A stretch of DNA of 22,474 bases from Spirochaetia bacterium (lineage in GTDB: Bacteria > Spirochaetota > Spirochaetia > Treponematales > Treponemataceae). Positions 1 to 7,989 of this stretch are shown one piece after another. Within the stretch, counting starts at the first letter, position 1. Every line of letters starts with the position of its first letter. The notes beneath the pieces were generated by a model, which was not told the DNA's origin, ran no database searches, and saw nothing but the letters and a program-made list of their open reading frames with translations. Where the stretch lies: contig CAAGIZ010000099.1 of the NCBI GenBank assembly GCA_900770075.1, positions 1-22,474 on the forward strand, in the 5' to 3' direction. The translations under genes were made by a program, and so were the position numbers.

Positions 1-34
1 CGAGCAGTACTAATAAGCCGTGAGGCTTGACCAT
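1..34 (+). rRNA. 23S ribosomal RNA, 3' end only (partial)
   Basis: The first 34 bases match the conserved 3' terminus of bacterial 23S rRNA: the GTACTAAT-type segment followed by CCGTGAGGCTTGACC. The rest of the gene lies before the window. The position, about 130 bases before a 5S rRNA on the same strand, is the usual 23S-5S order. The exact mature end is estimated by comparison with the remembered E. coli 23S end and could be off by a few bases. Confidence 0.9.
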
Positions 35-40
35 ATTATC

Positions 41-85
41 GATTCCGCGTCGCAAGGTGTGCGGCGGAAGAATCGTGTTTTTTTT
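41..85 (+). other. Hairpin plus T tract in the 23S-5S spacer
   Basis: GATTC (41-45) can pair with GAATC (70-74), and CGTCGC (48-53) with GCGGCG (61-66), around the loop AAGGTGT. An eight-T run (78-85) follows. It could be an rRNA processing hairpin or a weak intrinsic terminator that rRNA antitermination would override. Only the potential to fold is seen. The rest of the spacer to 160 is GC-rich with no recognisable gene. Confidence 0.4.
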
Positions 86-160
86 CCTGAAAGACATACA
101 TAAAGCTGCCGTGGGCGCGGAAAGTTCCCTGCTCCGGCGGCGGATGACGAAGTGATAGTC

Positions 161-271
161 GTCCGGTGGCCATAGTGGAGAGGCAATACCCGTTCCCATT
201 CCGAACACGGAAGTCAAGCTCTCTTACGCCGATGATACTGCTCTTCGCGGGAAAGTAGGTAGCTGCCGGCT
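161..271 (+). rRNA. rrf: 5S ribosomal RNA
   Basis: The stretch has the 5S hallmarks: a terminal stem pairing CCGGTGGC near 163-170 with GCTGCCGG at 262-269, the central CCCGTTCCCATTCCGAACACGG segment split around 189-210 containing the conserved CCATTCCGAAC loop, then GAAGT and the GCCGATGATACT and GAAAGTAGGT segments. The length of about 111 nt is normal. It lies downstream of the 23S end on the same strand and is followed at once by a T-rich stretch and then a strong terminator. The ends are set from the terminal stem and may shift by one or two bases. Confidence 0.94.
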
Positions 272-289
272 TTTTTCTTTTTAAACCGC

Positions 290-323
290 CGCCTCCCGGA
301 TTTTCAGGGAGGCGTTTTTTTTT
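290..323 (+). terminator. Intrinsic terminator of the rRNA operon
   Basis: CGCCTCCC (290-297) pairs perfectly with GGGAGGCG (307-314) across a nine-base loop and is followed by nine T (315-323). It stands about 20 bases after the 5S rRNA, so it should end the rRNA transcript. Confidence 0.88.
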
Positions 324-472
324 GCCTGTAATGCGGCGGGACGGTACAGCCTGACAGACCCCGGAACGGGTTCGGGGGGGACGGTTATAGTTGGGGTGTC
401 GCTAAAAATGTAGGTTTTCGGACAGTCTGAGCGGGGGATGGAAAGGCGCGGTGGAGGGGCCGGAACTTAGGG

Positions 473-540
473 GGCGGATTTTAGCCCGGACATTAGGGGC
501 GGCGCAGCCGTTCCGGAGCGGACTTTAGCCGCGCAGGAAT
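473..540 (+). repeat. GC-rich intergenic repeat, copy A
   Basis: The 300 bases between the rRNA terminator and the next gene (324-621) contain no credible gene but are much richer in GC than their surroundings. Within them GGCGGATTTTAGCCCGGA (473-490) nearly repeats 13289-13305, and GCAGCCGTTCC further on resembles part of the element in the ilvC leader. It is likely a degenerate member of a dispersed element family. Its limits are approximate. Confidence 0.4.
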
Positions 541-621
541 AAGGGTTACCGCACCCCGTTTGGCCGGTCGCGGGCGGTGCTTGTGCTAAAAGTTTTGAAA
601 AATCGCAAATTTTTAAGGGTG

Positions 622-650
622 TTGATTTTGCTTTGTTTTTGACTTAAAAT
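622..650 (+). promoter_or_regulatory. Candidate sigma-70 promoter for the 672 gene
   Basis: TTGATT (622-627) and TAAAAT (645-650) stand 17 bp apart, close to the -35/-10 consensus. The predicted start near 657 leaves a short leader containing GGAGGA (663-668). The region is AT-rich, so a chance match is possible. Confidence 0.4.
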
Positions 651-671
651 TTTGTGTTTTTTGGAGGACTT

Positions 672-1115
672 ATGAAAAAAGTTGATGTTTATAACTCGGA
701 TTATACGAAACTGAACCATGCATATATTTTGATTTATGAGAGCTATCAGAAACTTGTTGAATGTGAAGATGCTGACAGGGATGTGCTTTTTGTGATGGAG
801 AGCATTTTGCGGGCTTTTAATCCGGCTTTGGACAGAATTAAGTCTGAAATGACGGTGCAGACCCGGTTTAAGGACGAGCCGGCCGGGCAGAAAAATCAGT
901 CAGAAGGCAAAAAAGAAAACGAAAAATCTGGAAACGGGGAAAAAACTTTTATTAAGGCGGAAAAATCCGGGTTTGTTGTAGGCACTATTCCCGTTTTTAC
1001 AGGGGATGATGAGGATGATGGCGGAGATGGTCGTGAGATGGAGAAAACAACAGGCTCTAAAAAGAAAGGATTTTTTGGTTCCGGGGGGCTTTTTGGAAAG
1101 AAGAAGGGCGAGTGA
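672..1115 (+). CDS. Hypothetical protein with acidic linker and Lys/Gly-rich tail
   Basis: A 147-residue protein I do not recognise. ATG at 672 is chosen because GGAGGA lies 663-668; an in-frame GTG at 654 would put the ribosome site inside the gene. Residues 1-65 look folded and mostly helical, with the sequence YNSDYTKLNHAYILIYE near the start. Residues 70-100 are a charged, low-complexity Lys/Glu linker. After a short hydrophobic strand (GFVVGTIPVF) comes an acidic DDEDDGGDG run and a tail of KKKGFFGSGGLFGKKK. There is no signal peptide or membrane segment, so it is probably cytoplasmic. The repeated GFFG/GLFG motif flanked by lysines could contact membrane or nucleic acid; that is speculation. 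It is a single gene, convergent with the SGNH lipoprotein gene and following the rRNA operon. Confidence 0.75.
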   Translation: MKKVDVYNSDYTKLNHAYILIYESYQKLVECEDADRDVLFVMESILRAFNPALDRIKSEMTVQTRFKDEPAGQKNQSEGKKENEKSGNGEKTFIKAEKSGFVVGTIPVFTGDDEDDGGDGREMEKTTGSKKKGFFGSGGLFGKKKGE

Positions 1116-1143
1116 TGTGCTCGTTGCGCCCTTCCCCTCGCTT

Positions 1144-1179
1144 CAGGCAGTTGCCTGTCCGCAATGCCCCGTTTTTTTT
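1144..1179. terminator. Weak hairpin and T run between convergent genes
   Basis: CAGGC (1144-1148) pairs with GCCTG (1153-1157) around AGTT, and eight T lie at 1172-1179. The T run is 14 bases from the stem, so it is not a standard terminator. The 62-bp gap between two convergent genes is a natural place for termination. The GC-rich stretch 1120-1171 also shares CCCCTCGCT and GCAA(T/C)GCCCCG with 7723-7805. Confidence 0.25.
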
Positions 1180-2872
1180 ACGCTCCCTGGCTTTCTCCGG
1201 TTATAGTAAGGACAACATCTGTAAATTCAACACAAGTGCCTCTGGTGGCAAACATTCCTGCATAGAAATATTCAAAGTCTTTTGCAGTAAAGTCAAAATC
1301 TGTGTATGTGTCTTCATAAATATTTCCCTTATACACAGTCTTAACTTTTACAACCTGACCTGTCCTTTCAACGGATAATTCAGCTTCATCACCTTCTGCA
1401 TAAAGGGCAGAAATTTTATTTGTAGAAACGACCAGTGCAGAAGTTTCTCTTTTCCAGTTTGCCACACAGCTGGAAGTAGTATCTGCATAAAGACCGGAGG
1501 CAACATAATTGCTGGAAACCGAAATTTTGTTTGGAGTGTAGCAGTCGTCCCTGAGCATAAGGCCAAAACCTGCCTGATTTTTATCTCTTGCAACAGTAAG
1601 GATTTTTGCTTTTGCAGTTAATGTAAAGTTTTTGGAAACAGGTATTTGCTGGAATGCAAAGGCAAAACCGTCTGCCGTTGAAGTAATTTTGCCTTTTGGG
1701 GAAGAAGTTCCTGTCTGACCTACCTTGAAAATACCGGCGGAAGTTTCCTGGGCAAAGTATCCGTTGCTGGAAGAGGCCGGGTCTCCGCCACAGTCTCCGA
1801 AAGCTGTTCCATACCAGCCGGCAGATTTGCATTTAAGGTTGTCTTTGGCATTTAATGTCGATAAATCCGGGACTTCGTATTCTACATAAACGAATTTGTC
1901 GTTTTTAACCAGATCCACGGATTTTTCCGGTTTGTATGCAGGTTTGACATAAGGCTTAAGCGGGCAGTTGCTTTCTGAAATTGTCTTTGCAAAAAAGTAA
2001 GAAATCATTTTTGCGCCGTAAATGTTTATGTGGGTACCGTCTACTGTGGCAAAATCCGGCTCATCACTGGATTTTCCTTTTGTAACGGCATGGAAATATA
2101 CGGCTTCATCGTATTTTACTTCTTCGTACAACGCTTTTGTCATGGAAGTTAAGTCTACAAACTGAATGTTCTTTTCTGTTGCCAGTTCTTCTACAGCCTT
2201 TCTGTAATCTCCTGAACCCGTAATATGAGCCTTGTCGGAAGAATAATCGTTTGTATTGCTTAAACGGCAGATTGGGGAACACAAAATTGGAACAGATCCT
2301 TTTTCCTGTGCCATTTTTACATATTTGTTGTAAAGGATGTTTTTAAAAGAACCTTCCGTGTCTGTGCTCTCATTTGCCGAAGCAAAACGTTCTGCATCAT
2401 CAGATTTCTGGTCGTTGTGGCCGAAACCTATTACAAGAAAATCGCCGGCCTTTATTTCCGAAACGAGATCTGTATAATTTTGTTCTGCAAGGAAGGATTT
2501 TGACGAACGGCCGGAAAGGGCAAGGTTTTTGACGGTAATTTTTGAAGAAAGATTGTTCCCCAACTGAGTGGCGTAACCGTACCGGGGATAAAAATAAGTT
2601 GCATCAGTGTGGGTTCCGTCTTCTTTTATGTAGTCGCATACGGTAGAGTCTCCCACAACCCAAAGAACGGCTTCTTTTAGGGAAGAATCATCCCAATCAA
2701 CATTATCTCCTGAGTCGGTATCTCCGCTTCCAGGCTGATTTTCATCAGTGCCGGGAGTTACAGTGTCTGGAGATGAATTTTCGGCATCATCACCGTCTGA
2801 ACAGGAAACAAAACAAGAAACAGCAAAAGCCATTGCCGCAAAAATTACGGCAGTTTTAATGAATTTTTTCAT
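1178..2872 (-). CDS. SGNH/GDSL esterase lipoprotein, rhamnogalacturonan acetylesterase-like
   Basis: A 564-residue secreted lipoprotein. A basic, hydrophobic signal (1-19) ends in Cys20 or Cys24 (AVSC, FVSC), followed by an Asp/Ser/Gly-rich linker to about residue 65. The SGNH hydrolase domain spans about 68-300: block I GDST with nucleophile Ser76, block II Gly121 in LSGRSS, block III GHND with Asn153, and block V DGTH with Asp278 and His281. This arrangement fits rhamnogalacturonan acetylesterases (CE12-like), which remove acetyl groups from pectin; the substrate is inferred. Residues about 330-564 form a second, beta-rich domain, possibly carbohydrate-binding. A GGAGGA site (2879-2884) supports the start. 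It lies 139 bp downstream of a second SGNH lipoprotein gene, so the two may be cotranscribed. The enzyme should sit on the cell surface or in the periplasm. Confidence 0.88.
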   Translation of the reverse strand: MKKFIKTAVIFAAMAFAVSCFVSCSDGDDAENSSPDTVTPGTDENQPGSGDTDSGDNVDWDDSSLKEAVLWVVGDSTVCDYIKEDGTHTDATYFYPRYGYATQLGNNLSSKITVKNLALSGRSSKSFLAEQNYTDLVSEIKAGDFLVIGFGHNDQKSDDAERFASANESTDTEGSFKNILYNKYVKMAQEKGSVPILCSPICRLSNTNDYSSDKAHITGSGDYRKAVEELATEKNIQFVDLTSMTKALYEEVKYDEAVYFHAVTKGKSSDEPDFATVDGTHINIYGAKMISYFFAKTISESNCPLKPYVKPAYKPEKSVDLVKNDKFVYVEYEVPDLSTLNAKDNLKCKSAGWYGTAFGDCGGDPASSSNGYFAQETSAGIFKVGQTGTSSPKGKITSTADGFAFAFQQIPVSKNFTLTAKAKILTVARDKNQAGFGLMLRDDCYTPNKISVSSNYVASGLYADTTSSCVANWKRETSALVVSTNKISALYAEGDEAELSVERTGQVVKVKTVYKGNIYEDTYTDFDFTAKDFEYFYAGMFATRGTCVEFTDVVLTITGESQGA

Positions 2873-3011
2873 TTTTTCCTCCGGAAAATAAATTTAAAAA
2901 TGGAAAATCCGGCAAAATGCAAAAGCAGGTGCCGGTAAAAAACATACAGAAAAATGGTTCCGCCGTCCTGAAAAAGCCGCATTGCCCAACAGAACGGCAG
3001 GGGAAGCAAAA

Positions 3012-5177
3012 CTATTGAATAAGTCCTTCAACAGTTACATTGCTGATTATGAATGTACGGCCGGCGTTTTCCTTTGTGTCTTTGTATGCAGGATAAATCC
3101 TGATGTACAAAGTGCTGCCGTTTTCTACAGGAAGTCCCAGGGCTTCATCTGAGCCTTTTGCACCGCCTGCAACATTGCATGCAAGAACTTCTTTTGTACC
3201 GGTTTTTATTTCGCAAATCGGATCAGGATTGCTGAAATCTTCGTTTGTTGAATAATACGCACTCCAGGCCATATTAGAGCCGCCGGAAGAACAGCAGTCG
3301 AAACTGATTTTATTTACAGTCAAATCAACTCCGGATGCAGGAACGGCATATTCAAGGTATACATCATCCATTTTTGCACCGGTATCGTTTACAGGCCATA
3401 CATTTCCCGAATTACCGATTGTTACGCGGGCATAGCTTACACCGCCAATAGTCTTAGGAGTTGAAGGAACAAGTCCTTCAAGCTTAACTTCAGCAGGCGT
3501 TAAATCTTCGCTTGTACATACGGCAGCCTTGCTCAATGCACCGGAAGCATCTGCCATTTTCCATGTAACAGTTACATCCGTTCCAGTCTGGGTCTTTTCT
3601 TTTCCTGCCCCGGTAAGTGCAATTTTAATGTTATTGCCTTCAACAGTTCCTGCAACAGTATTCCCGAAGTCCGGCGTTACACTGGTATGTCTTATCATCA
3701 AATCGCCGTTATACGAAATAACTTCTTTCGGTGAAAATTTTACAAATACTTCGCAGCCTATAAAATCTTTTCCGGTCGGTATTTCAATGGATTTTTCAAA
3801 AGAACCGCTGCTTTCAAGGCTTAAAGTATAGCCGTCAGGAGCAGAAACGGTAACAGAGCCCGATTCATTCATAAAATTTGAAACCTTAAAGGAAGTAACC
3901 TTAGAGGCACCCGGCAAAAGCCTGCCGAAAGCAAGCGAACTCTTGTTCACCATTACTCTTTTTGGTGTTTCTTTGATATATGAAGTTAAATATCCGCCTT
4001 TTTTAAGCTCGTCTGTTACGATTTTTGCCAGTTCAAGACCGCCAAGTGTCCTTTCGTGGGTGTTGTCTGAATCAACATAGAAATACTTGATTTTTCCTGC
4101 ATTATTGTATTCGGTAATTTTTGCAGCACTAAGCTCTGTCATGTCAATAAGGATTGCACCATGTTTTTGAGCAGCAGCCTTCATTGCAGCAGGATAATTT
4201 CCCCGAGGAGTGTCATCGCCTGTCATTATCTTGTTTGACCAGTCGTGCTTTCCGTCGGCAGAAACTTCTGAACCGGAAAAAGAAGCCCTTGCAAAAGGTG
4301 TTACGCAGACAGGAACAGCCCCAAGCGCCCGAGTTTCCACAATGTATTTTTCCATAAAGTCAAAGTGAGTGCCTGCAACAGTGCCGTTTTTGTTTTTTTC
4401 CGCAAAAGTAAACTGAGCACCGTAATCTTTATTTACATCAGTGAGAGCCCTCTGGTCGTTATGCCCGAAAGAAAAAATTACCACAGATTTTTTACCTTCT
4501 GCATTGTTTTTTTCTATGCGCCTCTTTACTTCCGGCCAGCGGGAATCTTCATTGTAAAAAAGCCTGGAAGACCTGCCGCCGTTAGAAATGTCCGTAACGA
4601 CATTTGCCTTGCTTTCGTCAAAGAAAACTTTAAGCGCCTGACCAAGACCGTACTGATCAGAATCCGAGGCACCGTAATCCCTCATGATGGAATCTCCGCA
4701 GCAGAAAATGTCAATGTTTTCAGAAACTGTTTTAAGGTCGAAAGGGTCAGATGTAATTTCCCTGTTCGGTTCGGTGATTTTAATATTGACAACAGTATTT
4801 CCGGAAGTAAGTTTTGCTTCTCCTCCCGAAAGCGGTTCAATTTTGTTAGCGTGAACTGTTGCAATGTAGGGATTGTCAATAGTCCAGGAAGCCCCTGCAA
4901 TGTTAAAGGTTTTGCAAGCAGCAAAGGAAATGTCTGAAAGGGTAATGCTGTAGGTTTTTCCTTCTTCCAAATCAAAAACACTTTCCGAAGCGTCAAGAAC
5001 TATTGCAGAACCTGTTTCGTCCCCAGAAGGAGAATTTCCTCCGTCAGCCACGGTGCCGGATTCCTCTGAGCTGTCACTTCCATCAGAACAGGAAACAGAC
5101 ATAAATCCGCAGAAAAACGCCATCGTCATAACAGAAAGCACTGTAAAAAACTTTCTGACTGTCTTAATTTTTTTCAT
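3012..5177 (-). CDS. Multidomain SGNH/GDSL esterase lipoprotein
   Basis: A 721-residue lipoprotein with signal peptide and lipobox at Cys30 (MSVSC), then a Ser/Gly/Glu linker. Residues about 58-137 resemble a bacterial Ig-like (Big2-type) domain. The SGNH domain covers about 155-400: block I GDSI with Ser163, block II in NGGRSS near Gly200, block III GHND with Asn240, and block V DNTH with Asp371 and His374, so all four catalytic positions are present. Residues about 405-520 form an Ig-like beta domain and 525-721 a further beta-rich domain, possibly carbohydrate-binding. It probably deacetylates a plant polysaccharide such as pectin; the substrate is not shown by sequence. CTCCT at 5183-5187 is the complement of its AGGAG ribosome site. 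It is transcribed divergently from the AraC-type regulator at 5504, which is the best candidate for its control. Confidence 0.87.
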   Translation of the reverse strand: MKKIKTVRKFFTVLSVMTMAFFCGFMSVSCSDGSDSSEESGTVADGGNSPSGDETGSAIVLDASESVFDLEEGKTYSITLSDISFAACKTFNIAGASWTIDNPYIATVHANKIEPLSGGEAKLTSGNTVVNIKITEPNREITSDPFDLKTVSENIDIFCCGDSIMRDYGASDSDQYGLGQALKVFFDESKANVVTDISNGGRSSRLFYNEDSRWPEVKRRIEKNNAEGKKSVVIFSFGHNDQRALTDVNKDYGAQFTFAEKNKNGTVAGTHFDFMEKYIVETRALGAVPVCVTPFARASFSGSEVSADGKHDWSNKIMTGDDTPRGNYPAAMKAAAQKHGAILIDMTELSAAKITEYNNAGKIKYFYVDSDNTHERTLGGLELAKIVTDELKKGGYLTSYIKETPKRVMVNKSSLAFGRLLPGASKVTSFKVSNFMNESGSVTVSAPDGYTLSLESSGSFEKSIEIPTGKDFIGCEVFVKFSPKEVISYNGDLMIRHTSVTPDFGNTVAGTVEGNNIKIALTGAGKEKTQTGTDVTVTWKMADASGALSKAAVCTSEDLTPAEVKLEGLVPSTPKTIGGVSYARVTIGNSGNVWPVNDTGAKMDDVYLEYAVPASGVDLTVNKISFDCCSSGGSNMAWSAYYSTNEDFSNPDPICEIKTGTKEVLACNVAGGAKGSDEALGLPVENGSTLYIRIYPAYKDTKENAGRTFIISNVTVEGLIQ

Positions 5178-5503
5178 ACAAACTCCTAAAAAATGTAAAA
5201 AACTTATAAAGAGCCGAAGATAAAAATCACCTTCCGCCCGTCATTTACACGCCTAATAATACGGATAAAGAATTGTTAAAAACCTGCTAAAAATTTAATT
5301 ATTCCGTTAAAAATAGAGTATTTTATATTTATGGATAGGTATTTATATAAGTTTTCGCAAAACCAGAGGAAGAAATAAAAATAGAAGTTCAATTTTATAT
5401 ATTAAAAGAGGATTTTATATAAAAAATCTGCGTTTTTTTGCTTTTTTTCAAAATCCTTTTTAAAATTAAACAAAAAAATAAAAAAAACTGTAAAATACTA
5501 TCC
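5178..5503. promoter_or_regulatory. Divergent control region between esterase and AraC-type regulator
   Basis: This AT-rich stretch of 326 bp must contain the promoters of both divergent genes. For the regulator, TAAAAT (5491-5496) lies seven bases before the ATG, with no clear -35. A small palindrome, GTTTT-CGC-AAAAC (5351-5363), stands near the middle and is a possible operator. Similar TATTTTATAT strings recur around 5319-5420. I could not fix a minus-strand promoter for the esterase. No gene is seen here. Confidence 0.45.
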
Positions 5504-7696
5504 ATGGGATTAAAAATATCAGAACGACGGCTTTTTCTTTCCGACAGAAAAGCATCCGGCAACCGGCTTACAATAGGTTTTGCAGGAATTGCAGACCTGC
5601 GCTCCTTTATCGGACTTGAATACATCAAGGGCATGACAAAAGCCTGCATGGACTACGACATAAATTTCATCAACATGGGTGGCGGCGTAAAATATTCAAT
5701 TTTTGAAGACATGCACTTTACCCAAAACTATATAAAAAACTTCAAATTCATGAAGCAGCCCTTTATAGACGGCCTTGTTACCTGGACATCAAGTTTCTGG
5801 GACTTTATGAAAGAAGAAAATATCGTACGGCTTTTTTCCGATATGGCACCCCTTCCCATGGTAGATATAGGCCACATGAACATACCAAATGTTACCCGCC
5901 TAAAAATCGACTCAACTTCTGCCATAACCCAGCTTATGGAACATCTTGTAAAAAAGCACGGCTACACAAAATTTGCCTTTTTCGGAGCCGATGTAAGCCA
6001 GCCCCACTGGAACCGCCTTTTTACCTACCGCTCAAACCTCAAAAAGCACGGATTACAGGAACTGCCCCACAGCGTTTACATGTGCCGTTCCATGAGCGAA
6101 AAACACATTCTGGAAAAAACAGAGGAACTGCTCAAAAATTACACCCTCAGCGAAAAAAAAGACCTGGAATGTATAGTCACAACGACAGACATAATAGCCT
6201 CAATCCTTATAGAACAGCTTAATGCCCGTTCAGTTTCAGTACCCAAAGACATAGCGGTTACAGGATTTAACAACTGGTACGAAGGCATAACCGCCCGCTC
6301 CCCCCTTACAACAATAGACCTGTCCTATTACGACAGGGGATACGCCGCCATAGAAGTTTTAATCGACAAGATTGCCGCAAAAAGCCAGAAAGAAGAAACA
6401 ATCCTGTTTCCCACAAAGCTTGTAATCCGCCAGAGCTGCGGCTGCATGGAAAACGAAATAACATCTGCAGGACTGCAGGACACATCCTCAAAAAATCCCG
6501 ATTCTTTCGACTTTAACCGGGATTTTTCCGAAATGGAACTGAGAGAATACCTTGCATCTACCATAAAACAGCAGTTTCCGGAACGCAGCATGACAGATAT
6601 CCGGCAATGGATAGATAATTTTTTCTACGACCTTTATTCCAGAAACGAAGAAAGCAGGCTTTTACAGCAGGCCAAAGACACAATACAGAACATCCGCAAA
6701 AAAGGAGGGTTCATCCCGGATATGTTCCAGGAAGGCATTACAAAATTCCGCGCCGCCCTCCTTCCGTTTTTAAAGACAGAAGGCATGGATTCCCTGTTAA
6801 AAATGGAAAACATATTCCACCAGATGCGCTCCCTTGTTTCCCTTTTCCAAAAATACGAGAGCCTTGCCGAACGGGAAAATCCCTATCAGATAAACAATAT
6901 TTCCGAAAGGGCAGTTTCCTTTACATCGTCCCAAACAATAGAAGAAACATTCAGCATCCTGTCAAAACAGCTGGAAGATTTTTCCGTTCCCTCCGCCGTA
7001 ATAGCCCTAAACGACACGGCAACAAGAAATTTTCCCGCCCCAAAGCTAAGCTTTTTCTACCCAGAAGAAACGATGCAGCAGGCAAAACTAAAAAACACAC
7101 AGATACAGGAACCCCACCTTTTCCCAAAAGAAGCATTTCCCCAAAACCGCCGCTACACCATGATTCTGGAAGTTCTGTCCGCCAACGACTACTACTTTGG
7201 CTATGCGTTTTTCGAAATGAAAAAAGAATCCTACTCCATTTACGAAGTTTTAAGGCTCCTTCTAAGCAACACCCTCCATTCAATTTACAAAAACACCGGA
7301 AAAATAAAAAACGCAATACAGCCTACCCCGGAGCAGATTACAGGCATAGTCCGCGGCAAAAAACAGCCGCTCAAGCACCAGCGACTTACCCAGGAACAGA
7401 TTACATCCTGGCTTATGCAGCATCTTGGGGAAAAAACAGACATCCAGAAAATGGCGGAAAATTTTTTTGTAAGCAAAAGCTATTTGAGCAAAAAAACAAA
7501 GGAACTTACAGGCTGCACGGTACAGACTCTCCACGAAAAACTGAAAATCGAACAGGCAAAAAACATGCTTTTGTCGGAAACTTACGAACTGAGCAAAATA
7601 GCAGAAAAACTCGGCTTCCAGAACCAGAATTATTTTTCAAATGTCTTCAAGAAAAACACCGGTCAAAGCCCAAAAAACTGGCTCAAAAGTCAGTAA
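5504..7696 (+). CDS. Transcription regulator: LacI-type sensor, GAF-like middle, AraC HTH end
   Basis: A 730-residue protein. Residues about 18-320 look like a LacI/periplasmic-binding-fold sugar sensor (opening TIGFAGIADLRSFIGLEYI, later VTGFNNWYEG) but without the LacI N-terminal DNA-binding helices. About 340-460 is helical, and 470-610 resembles a GAF-like domain. Residues about 630-730 are an AraC/XylS domain with two helix-turn-helices (DIQKMAENFFVSKSYLSKK and SKIAEKLGFQNQNYFSNVFKK). The design recalls XylR of E. coli, which also joins a sugar sensor to an AraC end, but this protein is much longer. It probably binds a sugar and activates the divergent esterase genes; ligand and targets are inferred. 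ATG 5504 is preferred over an upstream in-frame TTG (5438) in a poly-T/A stretch. There is no Shine-Dalgarno sequence, and a TAAAAT box so close suggests a leaderless message. Confidence 0.85.
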   Translation: MGLKISERRLFLSDRKASGNRLTIGFAGIADLRSFIGLEYIKGMTKACMDYDINFINMGGGVKYSIFEDMHFTQNYIKNFKFMKQPFIDGLVTWTSSFWDFMKEENIVRLFSDMAPLPMVDIGHMNIPNVTRLKIDSTSAITQLMEHLVKKHGYTKFAFFGADVSQPHWNRLFTYRSNLKKHGLQELPHSVYMCRSMSEKHILEKTEELLKNYTLSEKKDLECIVTTTDIIASILIEQLNARSVSVPKDIAVTGFNNWYEGITARSPLTTIDLSYYDRGYAAIEVLIDKIAAKSQKEETILFPTKLVIRQSCGCMENEITSAGLQDTSSKNPDSFDFNRDFSEMELREYLASTIKQQFPERSMTDIRQWIDNFFYDLYSRNEESRLLQQAKDTIQNIRKKGGFIPDMFQEGITKFRAALLPFLKTEGMDSLLKMENIFHQMRSLVSLFQKYESLAERENPYQINNISERAVSFTSSQTIEETFSILSKQLEDFSVPSAVIALNDTATRNFPAPKLSFFYPEETMQQAKLKNTQIQEPHLFPKEAFPQNRRYTMILEVLSANDYYFGYAFFEMKKESYSIYEVLRLLLSNTLHSIYKNTGKIKNAIQPTPEQITGIVRGKKQPLKHQRLTQEQITSWLMQHLGEKTDIQKMAENFFVSKSYLSKKTKELTGCTVQTLHEKLKIEQAKNMLLSETYELSKIAEKLGFQNQNYFSNVFKKNTGQSPKNWLKSQ

Positions 7697-7699
7697 TGC

Positions 7700-7723
7700 A
7701 AAAAAAAGGAGGGGAAAGCCTCC
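7700..7723 (-). terminator. Possible back-up minus-strand terminator
   Basis: GGAGG (7708-7712) pairs with CCTCC (7719-7723), and eight A (7700-7707) precede it, which read as eight T after the hairpin on the minus strand. It could catch transcripts passing the ilvC terminator, or protect the regulator gene from antisense reading. In the plus direction there is no T run, so it is not a good terminator for the regulator. Confidence 0.45.
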
Positions 7724-7813
7724 CCCTCGCTCCAGCCACGAGTCGCTGCGCTTTGTCGCGTCTTCCGCTACCCCTTCTAGCGGGGACACCCCGCAACGCC
7801 CCGGCTCCACGAC
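7719..7813. repeat. GC-rich intergenic block
   Basis: A C-rich block with the short palindromic runs ACGAGTCGCTGCGC and CTAGCGGGGACACCCCG. It shares CCCCTCGCT and GCAA(C/T)GCCCCG with the stretch at 1131-1171. It has no credible gene, although frames stay open by composition. It is probably a degenerate intergenic repeat; the link is based on two short shared strings only. Confidence 0.3.
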
Positions 7814-7921
7814 CAAAAAAAACAGTCATACGGCACGGACGTGTATCCATCTTTTTATGGACAAATATCGACCGTGCCTGCCCATTTTAGGTTTGATATT
7901 TGTAATAAAAGCGGATGCTGC

Positions 7922-7954
7922 AAAAAAAAGGGCGGAAAACCGCCCTTTTTTTTT
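7922..7954. terminator. Strong bidirectional intrinsic terminator
   Basis: GGGCGG (7930-7935) pairs with CCGCCC (7940-7945) across AAAA, with eight A before and nine T after. It works in either direction: for ilvC on the minus strand and for any transcript leaving the regulator gene on the plus strand. Confidence 0.88.
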
Positions 7955-7957
7955 GTC

Positions 7958-7989
7958 GTACTTTAATTTTTTTACAAAAATTAAAGTAC
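7958..7989. repeat. Perfect 14-bp inverted repeat spanning the ilvC stop codon
   Basis: GTACTTTAATTTTT (7958-7971) and AAAAATTAAAGTAC (7976-7989) are perfect complements around the tetraloop TTAC. The right arm contains the last codons and the stop of ilvC (TAA, 7981-7983 on the minus strand). It lies directly beside the GC-rich terminator, giving the ilvC mRNA two stacked 3' hairpins. Confidence 0.85.

Noticed and set aside
4365..4937. 190-residue plus-strand open frame inside the second esterase gene
   Set aside because: It lies fully antisense to the intact SGNH domain; no independent support.
5438..5503. In-frame TTG start extending the AraC-type regulator by 22 residues
   Set aside because: The extension is a Lys/Phe/Asn-rich translation of a poly-A/T stretch with no ribosome site; ATG 5504 just precedes the sensor domain.
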